The notes under the pieces were generated by a model. That model saw only the letters and a program-made list of their open reading frames with translations. It was not told the DNA's origin and searched no databases. A program made the position numbers and the translations under genes. A DNA stretch of 5,504 bases from an uncultured Oscillibacter sp. (lineage in GTDB: Bacteria > Bacillota > Clostridia > Oscillospirales > Oscillospiraceae): contig CAJTJA010000101.1 of assembly GCA_910576845.1 (NCBI GenBank), positions 1-5,504 on the forward strand, written 5' to 3'. Below, piece by piece: positions 1 through 5,325 of this stretch; within the stretch, counting starts at the first letter, position 1; every line of letters begins with the position of its first letter.

Positions 1-792
1 CCGACATTGGTTTGCCGCTTCCGCTTATTGTTAGTTTTTTTGAAGATTGCTATAGGAGGGATTTTTTCCAGTGCCATATCAGACCAAATCCACAAGCCAT
101 TAACGGAGCAATTTGACTGCGTCTGCCTCACCCAAGTGATGGAGCACATCTATGATGTTCAGGGGGCAATGCGGAATATGAGCCAGATGTTGAAGCCGGG
201 AGGACATCTATACATTGAAGTGCCTGATGCCGGACGATTCCAGGACTTCAGCGATTATCCCATCTGTCTGTTTAATTATGAGCATATCGGGTATTTTGAT
301 GAGGCATCAATGCGCAATCTGGCAAGTACAAATGGCCTGCGGATTGTGAATATCATTCATAAAAATATCCATTTCAGCACGGAACAGGATGTGTATCCTT
401 GTGTGGTGGGCGTGTTTCAAAAGCCGAGCCTTGCGCGAAGCGGCTGTGGCCTTACTCTCAAGAAATACGCATCAGAGTTTGAAGCAAACCTGAGCCGCTA
501 TGAGAATATCATTCCGCCCCAAGAAGAAGTCGCTATATGGGGCATGGGCAATTTTGCGCGGCAACTGCTTAAGGAAGTCGGAGGACGGTGGAATATCAAA
601 TACCTAATTGACAGCAATCCGTTACATCAAGGAAAAATCGTCTTGGGATATCCGATTAACATTCCAGAAAAATTGGCAGAAGATAAATTTTCTGGGACAA
701 TTTTAATTACAACCTCTCTGTATGCGGACGAGGTTGCTGATCAGATTCAAAATTTGGGCTTATCCTGCCACGTTAAAAAGATGAGCCCATGA
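1..792 (+). CDS. Class I SAM-dependent methyltransferase with C-methyltransferase-type C-terminal domain, 5' partial
   Basis: Probable sugar C-methyltransferase that transfers a methyl group from S-adenosylmethionine to a nucleotide-linked keto-sugar in the cytoplasm; the substrate is inferred. Numbering residues from the TTG codon at 7, I see a post-motif-I segment FDCVCLTQVMEH (36-47), LKPGGHLYIEVPDAGRF (62-78) and YEHIGYFDEASM (91-102), all typical of class I methyltransferases. A second Rossmann-like half follows, with VAIWGMGNFARQLL (175-188), LIDSNPLHQGK (200-210) and a final TILITTSLYADEV strand, as in the C-terminal domain of sugar C-methyltransferases. The SAM-binding glycine motif and any N-terminal zinc domain are missing, so the gene must begin left of the window; the TTG at 7 has no ribosome site. 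The first 20 or so residues in this frame fit the family badly, and frame 3 fits better up to about base 62, suggesting a frameshift. The stop lies 10 bases before the SDR gene. Family call is firm; exact substrate is unknown. Confidence 0.8.
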   Translation, partial: PTLVCRFRLLLVFLKIAIGGIFSSAISDQIHKPLTEQFDCVCLTQVMEHIYDVQGAMRNMSQMLKPGGHLYIEVPDAGRFQDFSDYPICLFNYEHIGYFDEASMRNLASTNGLRIVNIIHKNIHFSTEQDVYPCVVGVFQKPSLARSGCGLTLKKYASEFEANLSRYENIIPPQEEVAIWGMGNFARQLLKEVGGRWNIKYLIDSNPLHQGKIVLGYPINIPEKLAEDKFSGTILITTSLYADEVADQIQNLGLSCHVKKMSP

Positions 793-802
793 CACATATT
801 GA

Positions 803-1825
803 ATGTTTGGAGTGAGGAGTTTGGGGGCCAGCGCAATAATCAATGAGGATTTTGGTAAAATTAGTCTGCTTCCTTTGCCTTGGGCCAAATTAAGGGGTGC
901 CAGAATTTTTTGCACTGGGGCCACCGGGTTTGTCGGTAGCTACCTTGCCACAATGCTCAGCAAGCTTGGGAGCGAAAAGGATCTCAACTTGAATCTTAAG
1001 CTGTTCCGGCGGGCGGGTTCTCTAACAAAGGTATCAATACCTGGTATTCACTGGATTGATGGGGATATCACGGGGGAATTTTTGCCCCATGATTTTGCGC
1101 CGGATATAATCATCCATGCAGCCAGCCCGGCAAATACGCAGGCCTATGCCAAGAATCCAGAAGGGCTGTTTCAGACCAATATTCTGGCCACGCACTATCT
1201 GTTGGATCAGGCTAGAAAAAACGGCTCCACATTTATATATTTCAGCAGCGCGGCGGTTTATCAAAACCAGCACGGGCGTCTGTCAGAGGCAGCTCCCGGA
1301 GCACTAATGGAAAATGGGGCTCGGTTTACCGTTTATGCTGCAAGCAAGCTGGGTGGTGAGCTGCTCTGCCAGGATTACCGCGAAAAATATGGTGTAGACT
1401 GCCGCGTGATCCGGCCATTCAATATACATGGGCCAGGGGAATCGTTTAAACATGGCCGGTTTTTTCCAGATCTGATACGTCAGGCTTTGGAGAAAACAGA
1501 AATCGTTGTAATGGGAAGTGGAAGTCCGGTGCGTGATTCCTGTTATATTATGGATTTTGTCAGTGGGCTACTGTACATCTTGTTGAACGGAAAAAGTGCC
1601 ATATATAACATCGGAAATGAAGAAAATACCTATACAATTTTAGAGTTGGCCCAGCAAATTGCTGAGCAGAGCGGCAAAATTGAGGTCGTGGGGCCGCTGT
1701 GTGCAACATTACACACCGCCGGAGATTCACTTGTCCCGGACACCACAAAGCTCCGGCAGCTTGGCTGGCGGCCCCAGGTCAATCTACAGGAATGTATCAG
1801 ACGGTGCATGAACAGCTATCAATAA
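803..1825 (+). CDS. Extended SDR, NAD-dependent epimerase/dehydratase family (nucleotide-sugar enzyme)
   Basis: NAD(P)-dependent oxidoreductase, epimerase or dehydratase of a nucleotide sugar, cytoplasmic. The dinucleotide-binding motif TGATGFVG lies at residues 38-45, with DGD at 86-88 and HAASPAN at 105-111. The catalytic triad is visible as FSSAAVY (147-153) and YAASK (Tyr178, Lys182). The C-terminal half holds RPFNIHGPGE, a YIMDFVSGLLYIL substrate-domain segment and YNIGNEENTYTI. At 340 residues it has the usual length of the extended SDR class. A stop sits directly before ATG 803 and there is no clear ribosome site, so the start is uncertain; an ATG at 789 overlapping the previous stop gives only a short frame. 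The stretch NEDFGKISLLPLPWAKLRG before the glycine motif resembles N-terminal extensions of polysaccharide-cluster SDRs. It sits between a C-methyltransferase and a ThDP carboligase, so reduction or epimerisation of a modified keto-sugar is plausible. The specific reaction cannot be read from sequence. Confidence 0.9.
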   Translation: MFGVRSLGASAIINEDFGKISLLPLPWAKLRGARIFCTGATGFVGSYLATMLSKLGSEKDLNLNLKLFRRAGSLTKVSIPGIHWIDGDITGEFLPHDFAPDIIIHAASPANTQAYAKNPEGLFQTNILATHYLLDQARKNGSTFIYFSSAAVYQNQHGRLSEAAPGALMENGARFTVYAASKLGGELLCQDYREKYGVDCRVIRPFNIHGPGESFKHGRFFPDLIRQALEKTEIVVMGSGSPVRDSCYIMDFVSGLLYILLNGKSAIYNIGNEENTYTILELAQQIAEQSGKIEVVGPLCATLHTAGDSLVPDTTKLRQLGWRPQVNLQECIRRCMNSYQ

Positions 1826-1838
1826 AGGGAGCGATGGA

Positions 1839-3563
1839 ATGACAGTCTCCGAATACATCTTCGATTTTCTGCAAAAAAGGGGCTGCGACACCGTTTACAT
1901 GGTGTCCGGCAGCTCCGCCATGTGGCTCACCGACGCGCTTCAGCGCAATCAGATGCTGAAGGCAGTTTGCTGCCACCATGAGCAGGCGGCGGCCATGGCG
2001 GCGGACTGCTATGGCCGCACCCGGGGCATTCCCGGTGTTTGCCTGGCCACCATCGGGCCCGGGGCCACCAACGCCATCACCGGCGTGGCAGGGGCGTTTG
2101 TAGACTCCTCCCCCATGTTTGTGCTGACTGGGCAGGCCAATTCGCGGCTGATTCGGTACGAGATGGACACCGGCGTCCGCCAGCATGGCACTCAGAGCCT
2201 GAACCTGGAGCCCATCGTATCCCCCATGGTGAAATACTTTGCCTGTGTGCTGGAACCCGCCGATATCCGCCGGGTGATGGAGCGGGCTTGGTATGAAGCC
2301 ATGGAAGGCCGTAAGGGGCCGGTGTGGATTGATGTGCCGGTAGATGTACAGAATAAGCAGGTTCCGAATGAGATGGAGGGGAGCCCTGTGCCTGATCAAG
2401 CGGTGGAAGAAGTGGATTTGACCGCGGTGGCCCAGGGGCTTGCCAGGGCGGAAAAACCGCTGATCCTGGCTGGAGGCGGTGTGCGCGGAGCAAGAGCGGC
2501 GGAGCTGCTGGGCCAGCTGTGCCAGATGTTCCAGATTCCTGTGGCCGTATCCCGGGGCGGTATTGACGTGATTGCCTCCGACTCCCCGTATTTTGTGGGC
2601 CGCCCTGGGAGCTATGGGGATCGCGCATCCCATTTTGCCATTCAGCAGTGTGATTATTTGCTGATTCTGGGCAGCCGTCTGTCTATATCTACCACCGGCT
2701 ATTATCCGCAGCGGTTTGGGCAGAATGCCTATAAAGTGATGGTAGACATAGACCAAAAGGAGCTGGACAAGCCGGACGTGCCGGTGGATTTGAAGCTCTC
2801 CATGGACGTTGGGACATTTTTAAAGGGACTGATCAATTGCTGTGCCGGGTTAAAACAAGAGGACCGCTCGGCATGGCTGACCCATTGCCAGGGGATGCGG
2901 CGGCAGTATCCCAATGTCTTGTCCGGCTATGCCCAGGAGCGGCCCTTGAACAGTTATCATGTTTCAAGGCTGCTGTCCCGGTGCGCACCGGCAAACTGCG
3001 ACATTGTGGTGGACACGGGCAGCGTCTGCAATATCGTGTCCCAGAGCTGGGAGCTGCGGAAAGGGCAGCGCTATCTGATCTCCGGCGGCTTGTCCGCCAT
3101 GGGTTTTTGGGCTGGGGCCATCGGTGCGGTCCGGGAGGGGCGGCAGGTGATTGCGTTGTCTGGCGATGGCAGCGTGCAGATGAACGTGCAGGAATTTGCT
3201 ACGCTGCACTATAATCAATTGCCTGTCAAGCTGTTTGTGTTCCAAAACAGCGGCTATATGCTCATCCGGCACAACCAGCACAACTACATGGATGACCGGT
3301 TTTTGGGCGTTGGTCCGGACAGCGGGCTGGAGACGCCGGACTTTTGCAAGGTGGCGGCGGCATATGGGCTAGACAGTTGTGAGCTTACTGCCGATGATGA
3401 TCTGGAGGCGGAATTCAAAGCAATTTTGGCGAAAGATGGGCCGTTTGTGTGTCAGATTCGGGTGCAGGAGTTCGGGGAGATCGCGCCAAGGATTGCCTCC
3501 CGGGTGATGACGGACGGATCGTTGAAGGCGGCGGAATTTGACGATCTCTATCCGTTCTTGTGA
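1839..3563 (+). CDS. Thiamine-diphosphate-dependent enzyme, acetolactate-synthase-like, probable sugar-branching carboligase
   Basis: ThDP enzyme of the acetolactate synthase/pyruvate decarboxylase superfamily, 574 residues. The order is an N-terminal Pyr domain (about 1-165) with the activating glutamate Glu48 in HHEQAAAMAADCYGR and then IGPGATNAITGVAGAF; a central domain (about 190-330) with ILAGGG, a GRPGSYG stretch near 254 and YLLILGSRL; and a C-terminal PP domain with GGLSAMGFWAGAIGAV and the cofactor/metal motif GDG at 442-444 ending at Asn470. Differences from biosynthetic acetolactate synthase are VSGSSAMWL where ALS has a PGG loop, Ser471 for the usual second Asn, and no regulatory subunit gene next door. 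The company of sugar-modifying genes points to a YerE-like role, adding a two-carbon acetyl unit from pyruvate to a keto-sugar; this is inference. ATG 1839 is preceded by AAAGGGAG (1824-1831), 13 bases after the SDR stop, so co-transcription is likely. It is the last gene of its cluster and more GC-rich than the two genes before it. Confidence 0.9.
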   Translation: MTVSEYIFDFLQKRGCDTVYMVSGSSAMWLTDALQRNQMLKAVCCHHEQAAAMAADCYGRTRGIPGVCLATIGPGATNAITGVAGAFVDSSPMFVLTGQANSRLIRYEMDTGVRQHGTQSLNLEPIVSPMVKYFACVLEPADIRRVMERAWYEAMEGRKGPVWIDVPVDVQNKQVPNEMEGSPVPDQAVEEVDLTAVAQGLARAEKPLILAGGGVRGARAAELLGQLCQMFQIPVAVSRGGIDVIASDSPYFVGRPGSYGDRASHFAIQQCDYLLILGSRLSISTTGYYPQRFGQNAYKVMVDIDQKELDKPDVPVDLKLSMDVGTFLKGLINCCAGLKQEDRSAWLTHCQGMRRQYPNVLSGYAQERPLNSYHVSRLLSRCAPANCDIVVDTGSVCNIVSQSWELRKGQRYLISGGLSAMGFWAGAIGAVREGRQVIALSGDGSVQMNVQEFATLHYNQLPVKLFVFQNSGYMLIRHNQHNYMDDRFLGVGPDSGLETPDFCKVAAAYGLDSCELTADDDLEAEFKAILAKDGPFVCQIRVQEFGEIAPRIASRVMTDGSLKAAEFDDLYPFL

Positions 3564-3610
3564 GGGAAAGGCGGCGCTGGACTGGCTGCCGGTATCATTT
3601 GCTGCAAAAT

Positions 3611-3651
3611 AAAGTGCGCTCCGCAGGCGGGCTGCCTGCCGGGCGCACTTT
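3611..3651. terminator. Long hairpin ending the polysaccharide cluster
   Basis: AAAGTGCGC (3611-3619) pairs perfectly with GCGCACTTT (3643-3651). The stem continues inward as TCCGCAGGC/GCCTGCCGG with one G-U pair and one mismatch, closing on a five-base GGGCT loop. It lies 47 bases after the ThDP gene stop and before the next promoter. The U-tract is short on the + strand (TTTCC) and better on the - strand (TTTATTTT), so it may work as a bidirectional barrier rather than a textbook intrinsic terminator. Confidence 0.65.
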
Positions 3652-3696
3652 CCTATGTTCCGGCGCGTCAAAAATCGAATAAAAATCCCGGCGGCT

Positions 3697-3710
3697 GAAA
3701 ATTGATTTTC
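3697..3710. promoter_or_regulatory. Palindrome over the -35 element, possible operator
   Basis: GAAAAT (3697-3702) and ATTTTC (3705-3710) form a perfect 6-2-6 inverted repeat that covers the -35 hexamer TTGATT. A repressor bound here would block RNA polymerase. It does not match the 7-1-7 PerR or Fur box pattern, so the regulator cannot be named. It could be chance in an AT-rich stretch. Confidence 0.3.
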
Positions 3711-3730
3711 CGATTCCGGCATGGTATACT
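3702..3730 (+). promoter_or_regulatory. Sigma-A-type promoter for the small-protein/bcp operon
   Basis: -35 TTGATT (3702-3707), a 17-base spacer, and -10 TATACT (3725-3730) preceded by TGG, an extended -10 element. Transcription would start near 3737, only about 18 bases before the ATG at 3755, leaving a very short leader that contains the ribosome site. Both hexamers are close to consensus and the spacing is ideal, so basal expression is probably strong. Confidence 0.7.
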
Positions 3731-3754
3731 TTCTCCTGGAGAGGAGTGACTGCC

Positions 3755-3916
3755 ATGGAACCCGTTTATTACACTGTCACCGCCGTTGACGGGGATTATG
3801 CCCGCATGATCAGCGACGCCGGCGTGGAGAACCAGGTGGCCATGTTCCTGCTGCCGGAGGGGGTTGATGCGGGCAGCCGTCTGGTACGGGAAAACTTTGA
3901 ATGGAGCCTGCTCTAA
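3755..3916 (+). CDS. 53-residue DUF3006-like small protein
   Basis: A short real gene of 53 residues beginning MEPVYYTVTAVDGDYARM and ending NFEWSLL. It starts at an ATG 8 bases after GAGGAG (3741-3746), directly behind a strong promoter. The pattern YTVTAVDGDYA, then a short variable loop, VAMFLLPEGVDAGS and a last beta strand resembles DUF3006 domains, small beta-rich proteins with a GDYAVLE-like turn and an LPEG motif. No signal peptide, membrane segment or cysteine is present, so it is probably a soluble cytoplasmic protein. The function of the family is unknown to me. The stop is 31 bases before bcp, on the same strand with no terminator between them, so the two are probably transcribed together. 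I assign DUF3006 from the motif pattern by eye; a more diverged small family is possible. Confidence 0.75.
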   Translation: MEPVYYTVTAVDGDYARMISDAGVENQVAMFLLPEGVDAGSRLVRENFEWSLL

Positions 3917-3947
3917 AAACAGATCATCTAATAAGGAGAAAAACGAC

Positions 3948-4412
3948 ATGTTAGAAGTGGGAACAAAAGCGCCGGGCTTTACCCTGCCCGATGCGGAGGG
4001 GAATCTGGTCTCCCTGGCGGACTTTGCTGGGAAGCGGGTGGTGTTGTATTTCTATCCCCGGGACAATACCCCCGGCTGCACCCGTCAGGCGTGCGCCTAT
4101 GCGGGGGCCTATGAGGAGTTCAAGCGGATGAACGCGGCGGTGATCGGGATCAGCAAGGACTCTGCCGCATCCCACAAGAAGTTCGCGGAAAAGCACGGCC
4201 TGCCCTTCATCCTGCTCTCCGACCCGGAGCTGACGGCCATCCAGGGCTACGGCGTATGGCAGGAGAAAAAGAACTACGGCAAGGTGAGCATGGGGGTGGT
4301 GCGCTCAACCTTCGTGATCAGCGAGGACGGTGTGATCGAAAGGGTTATGCCCAAGGTGAAGCCGGACACCAACGCGGCGGAGGTGCTGGCCTACCTCAAA
4401 GGGGAAAAATAG
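3948..4412 (+). CDS. bcp: Thioredoxin-dependent thiol peroxidase, Bcp/PrxQ family
   Basis: Peroxiredoxin that reduces hydrogen peroxide and organic hydroperoxides with electrons from thioredoxin, in the cytoplasm. The 154-residue length is normal for the family. The active site reads YFYPRDNTPGCTRQAC (34-49), with peroxidatic Cys44 and a resolving Cys49 five residues later, the arrangement of atypical 2-Cys Bcp proteins. Further family signatures are APGFTLPD (8-15), GISKDS (67-72), LLSDPE, GVWQEKKNYGK (102-112) and the conserved Arg119 in RSTFVI. I chose ATG 3948 over the upstream in-frame ATG at 3864 because AAGGAG (3933-3938) lies 9 bases before it, the protein then begins at the family's usual N-terminus, and the earlier codons overlap the small gene. 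It probably shares an mRNA with the DUF3006-like gene and faces yaaA, another peroxide-defence gene. Nothing essential is missing. Confidence 0.96.
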   Translation: MLEVGTKAPGFTLPDAEGNLVSLADFAGKRVVLYFYPRDNTPGCTRQACAYAGAYEEFKRMNAAVIGISKDSAASHKKFAEKHGLPFILLSDPELTAIQGYGVWQEKKNYGKVSMGVVRSTFVISEDGVIERVMPKVKPDTNAAEVLAYLKGEK

Positions 4413-4417
4413 GCGCG

Positions 4418-4452
4418 AAAAGGGCTCCCGCAAGCCGTGGGGAGCCCTTTTT
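4418..4452. terminator. Bidirectional intrinsic terminator between bcp and yaaA
   Basis: AAAAGGGCTCCC (4418-4429) pairs perfectly with GGGAGCCCTTTT (4440-4451) around a 10-base loop, followed by a T-run to 4452 on the + strand. On the - strand the same stem ends in TTTTCGC. It begins 5 bases after the bcp stop and ends 3 bases before the yaaA stop, so one hairpin serves both convergent genes. Confidence 0.92.
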
Positions 4453-4455
4453 GCG

Positions 4456-5202
4456 TCAATCGGATTTTAGAAATACGTCGTGGCCCTCGTCTGACATCTC
4501 ACGCTGAAAACGATACCCCAGTTGGTCAAACGCCCGGATATCCGCCCGGGCAGTGATATGGTTCTGCGCCAGCCAGCGCACCATCTGGCCCCGGGCCATT
4601 TTGCACATGGTGCCTTTTTCCACAATCCTGCCGTTTTTGCGCTCCCCAAAGGTGCAGGCGACCAGGCGGACACGGCCGGGTAAATGGGGCTCCACCGCCC
4701 GGCTGTACTCTTTGGAGGCAAGATTCAATATAAAATCCGTCTCGTCTGCCAGGGTCCGGGCCAGAAGGCCGTTCCAAAAGCCGTAGAGGTCCTTGCAACC
4801 GTCAATGGCCAGCCGGGCCTGCATCTCCAGCCGGTAGGGAACCACGCCGTCAAAGGGGCGCAGCAGGCCATAGAAGCCGGATAAAATGCGCAGATGCTCC
4901 CGCAGATAGTCCAATTGAGGGATTTCCATCACCCTGGGGGCCATATACTGGTACTGGATACCCTCGTAGGCGAGGACGGCGGGGGTCAGCTGGCGGTGCA
5001 GGTCCATGTCCGCCAGCCGTGCCGCATTCTGCGCGGTGATGGCGTCATTGCACTTCCAGAGGGACTGCAATTCCTGACGGGACATCCCCTGTAAAGCGGT
5101 TTTCAACCGCTCTGTGTGCGCTAAAAAGGCGGGCAGTCCCTCTGCTGGGAGGGTGTCCGTGTCCGCCGCCATTTTTTTGGCGGGTGAAATGATGATACGC
5201 AT
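4456..5202 (-). CDS. yaaA: Peroxide stress protein YaaA (DUF328/UPF0246 family)
   Basis: YaaA homologue of 248 residues, close to the roughly 258 of the E. coli protein. In E. coli it is induced by peroxide through OxyR and limits intracellular free iron, so protecting DNA from Fenton chemistry; the protein is cytoplasmic. Family signatures in order are ISPAKKM (5-11), LAYEGIQYQYM (77-87), LSGFYGLLRPFDGVVPYRLEMQ (107-128), FWNGLL (142-147), NLASKEY (160-166), KGTMCKMARGQMVRWL (196-211) and a C-terminal GYRFQREMSDEGHDVF. The start is the ATG whose complement ends at 5202, with GGGAGGG (complement of 5210-5216) 7 bases upstream. The gene is monocistronic as far as the window shows and convergent with bcp. 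A candidate promoter lies about 95 bases upstream. No residue is visibly lost. Confidence 0.96.
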   Translation of the reverse strand: MRIIISPAKKMAADTDTLPAEGLPAFLAHTERLKTALQGMSRQELQSLWKCNDAITAQNAARLADMDLHRQLTPAVLAYEGIQYQYMAPRVMEIPQLDYLREHLRILSGFYGLLRPFDGVVPYRLEMQARLAIDGCKDLYGFWNGLLARTLADETDFILNLASKEYSRAVEPHLPGRVRLVACTFGERKNGRIVEKGTMCKMARGQMVRWLAQNHITARADIRAFDQLGYRFQREMSDEGHDVFLKSD

Positions 5203-5219
5203 GGGCCAGCCCTCCCTGC

Positions 5220-5261
5220 GCGCAGCGGCGCCGATTGATTGAAACAGCTATTGCGCTGCGC
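5220..5261 (-). promoter_or_regulatory. GC-rich leader hairpin upstream of the yaaA ribosome site
   Basis: GCGCAGCG (5220-5227) and CGCTGCGC (5254-5261) form an 8-base perfect inverted repeat around a 26-base spacer. In the yaaA mRNA leader it would end 3 bases before the GGGAGGG ribosome site, where it could stabilise the message or affect ribosome access. It does not cover the ribosome site, and I recognise no riboswitch class. Confidence 0.35.
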
Positions 5262-5296
5262 CGTCCATGGTGGGGACAGCGGGATGCGCTTTTTAT

Positions 5297-5325
5297 AAAA
5301 TACCACAAAACGTGCCGAAAGGCAA
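5297..5325 (-). promoter_or_regulatory. Candidate promoter for yaaA
   Basis: Read on the - strand: -35 TTGCCT (complement of 5320-5325), a 17-base spacer, and -10 TATTTT (complement of 5297-5302) preceded by TGG as an extended -10. The start site would be near 5290, giving a leader of about 88 bases. A TATAAA two bases from the -10 offers an alternative. The match is moderate and no peroxide-regulator box is obvious. Confidence 0.45.

Noticed and set aside
1797..2756. Long 319-codon open frame on the - strand opposite the ThDP gene
   Set aside because: It is antisense to a clear ThDP enzyme, is rich in His, Gly, Pro and Arg as expected for the shadow of a GC-rich gene, and has no family motif.
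1839..3563. Calling the ThDP gene ilvB (acetolactate synthase large subunit)
   Set aside because: There is no ilvN or other branched-chain amino acid gene beside it, the neighbours are sugar enzymes, and the PGG loop and second cofactor Asn differ.
3697..3710. PerR or Fur box upstream of the peroxidase operon
   Set aside because: The palindrome is 6-2-6 with a GAAAAT arm and does not match the 7-1-7 consensus of either regulator; only an unnamed operator is suggested.
3864..3947. Upstream in-frame ATG as the start of bcp
   Set aside because: It would overlap the 53-residue gene, lacks a ribosome site, and adds 28 residues absent from the family; ATG 3948 has AAGGAG at the right distance.
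3668..3949. 93-codon - strand frame across the small gene and promoter
   Set aside because: It runs antisense to the convincing 53-residue gene with its promoter and ribosome site, and its product has no recognisable motif.
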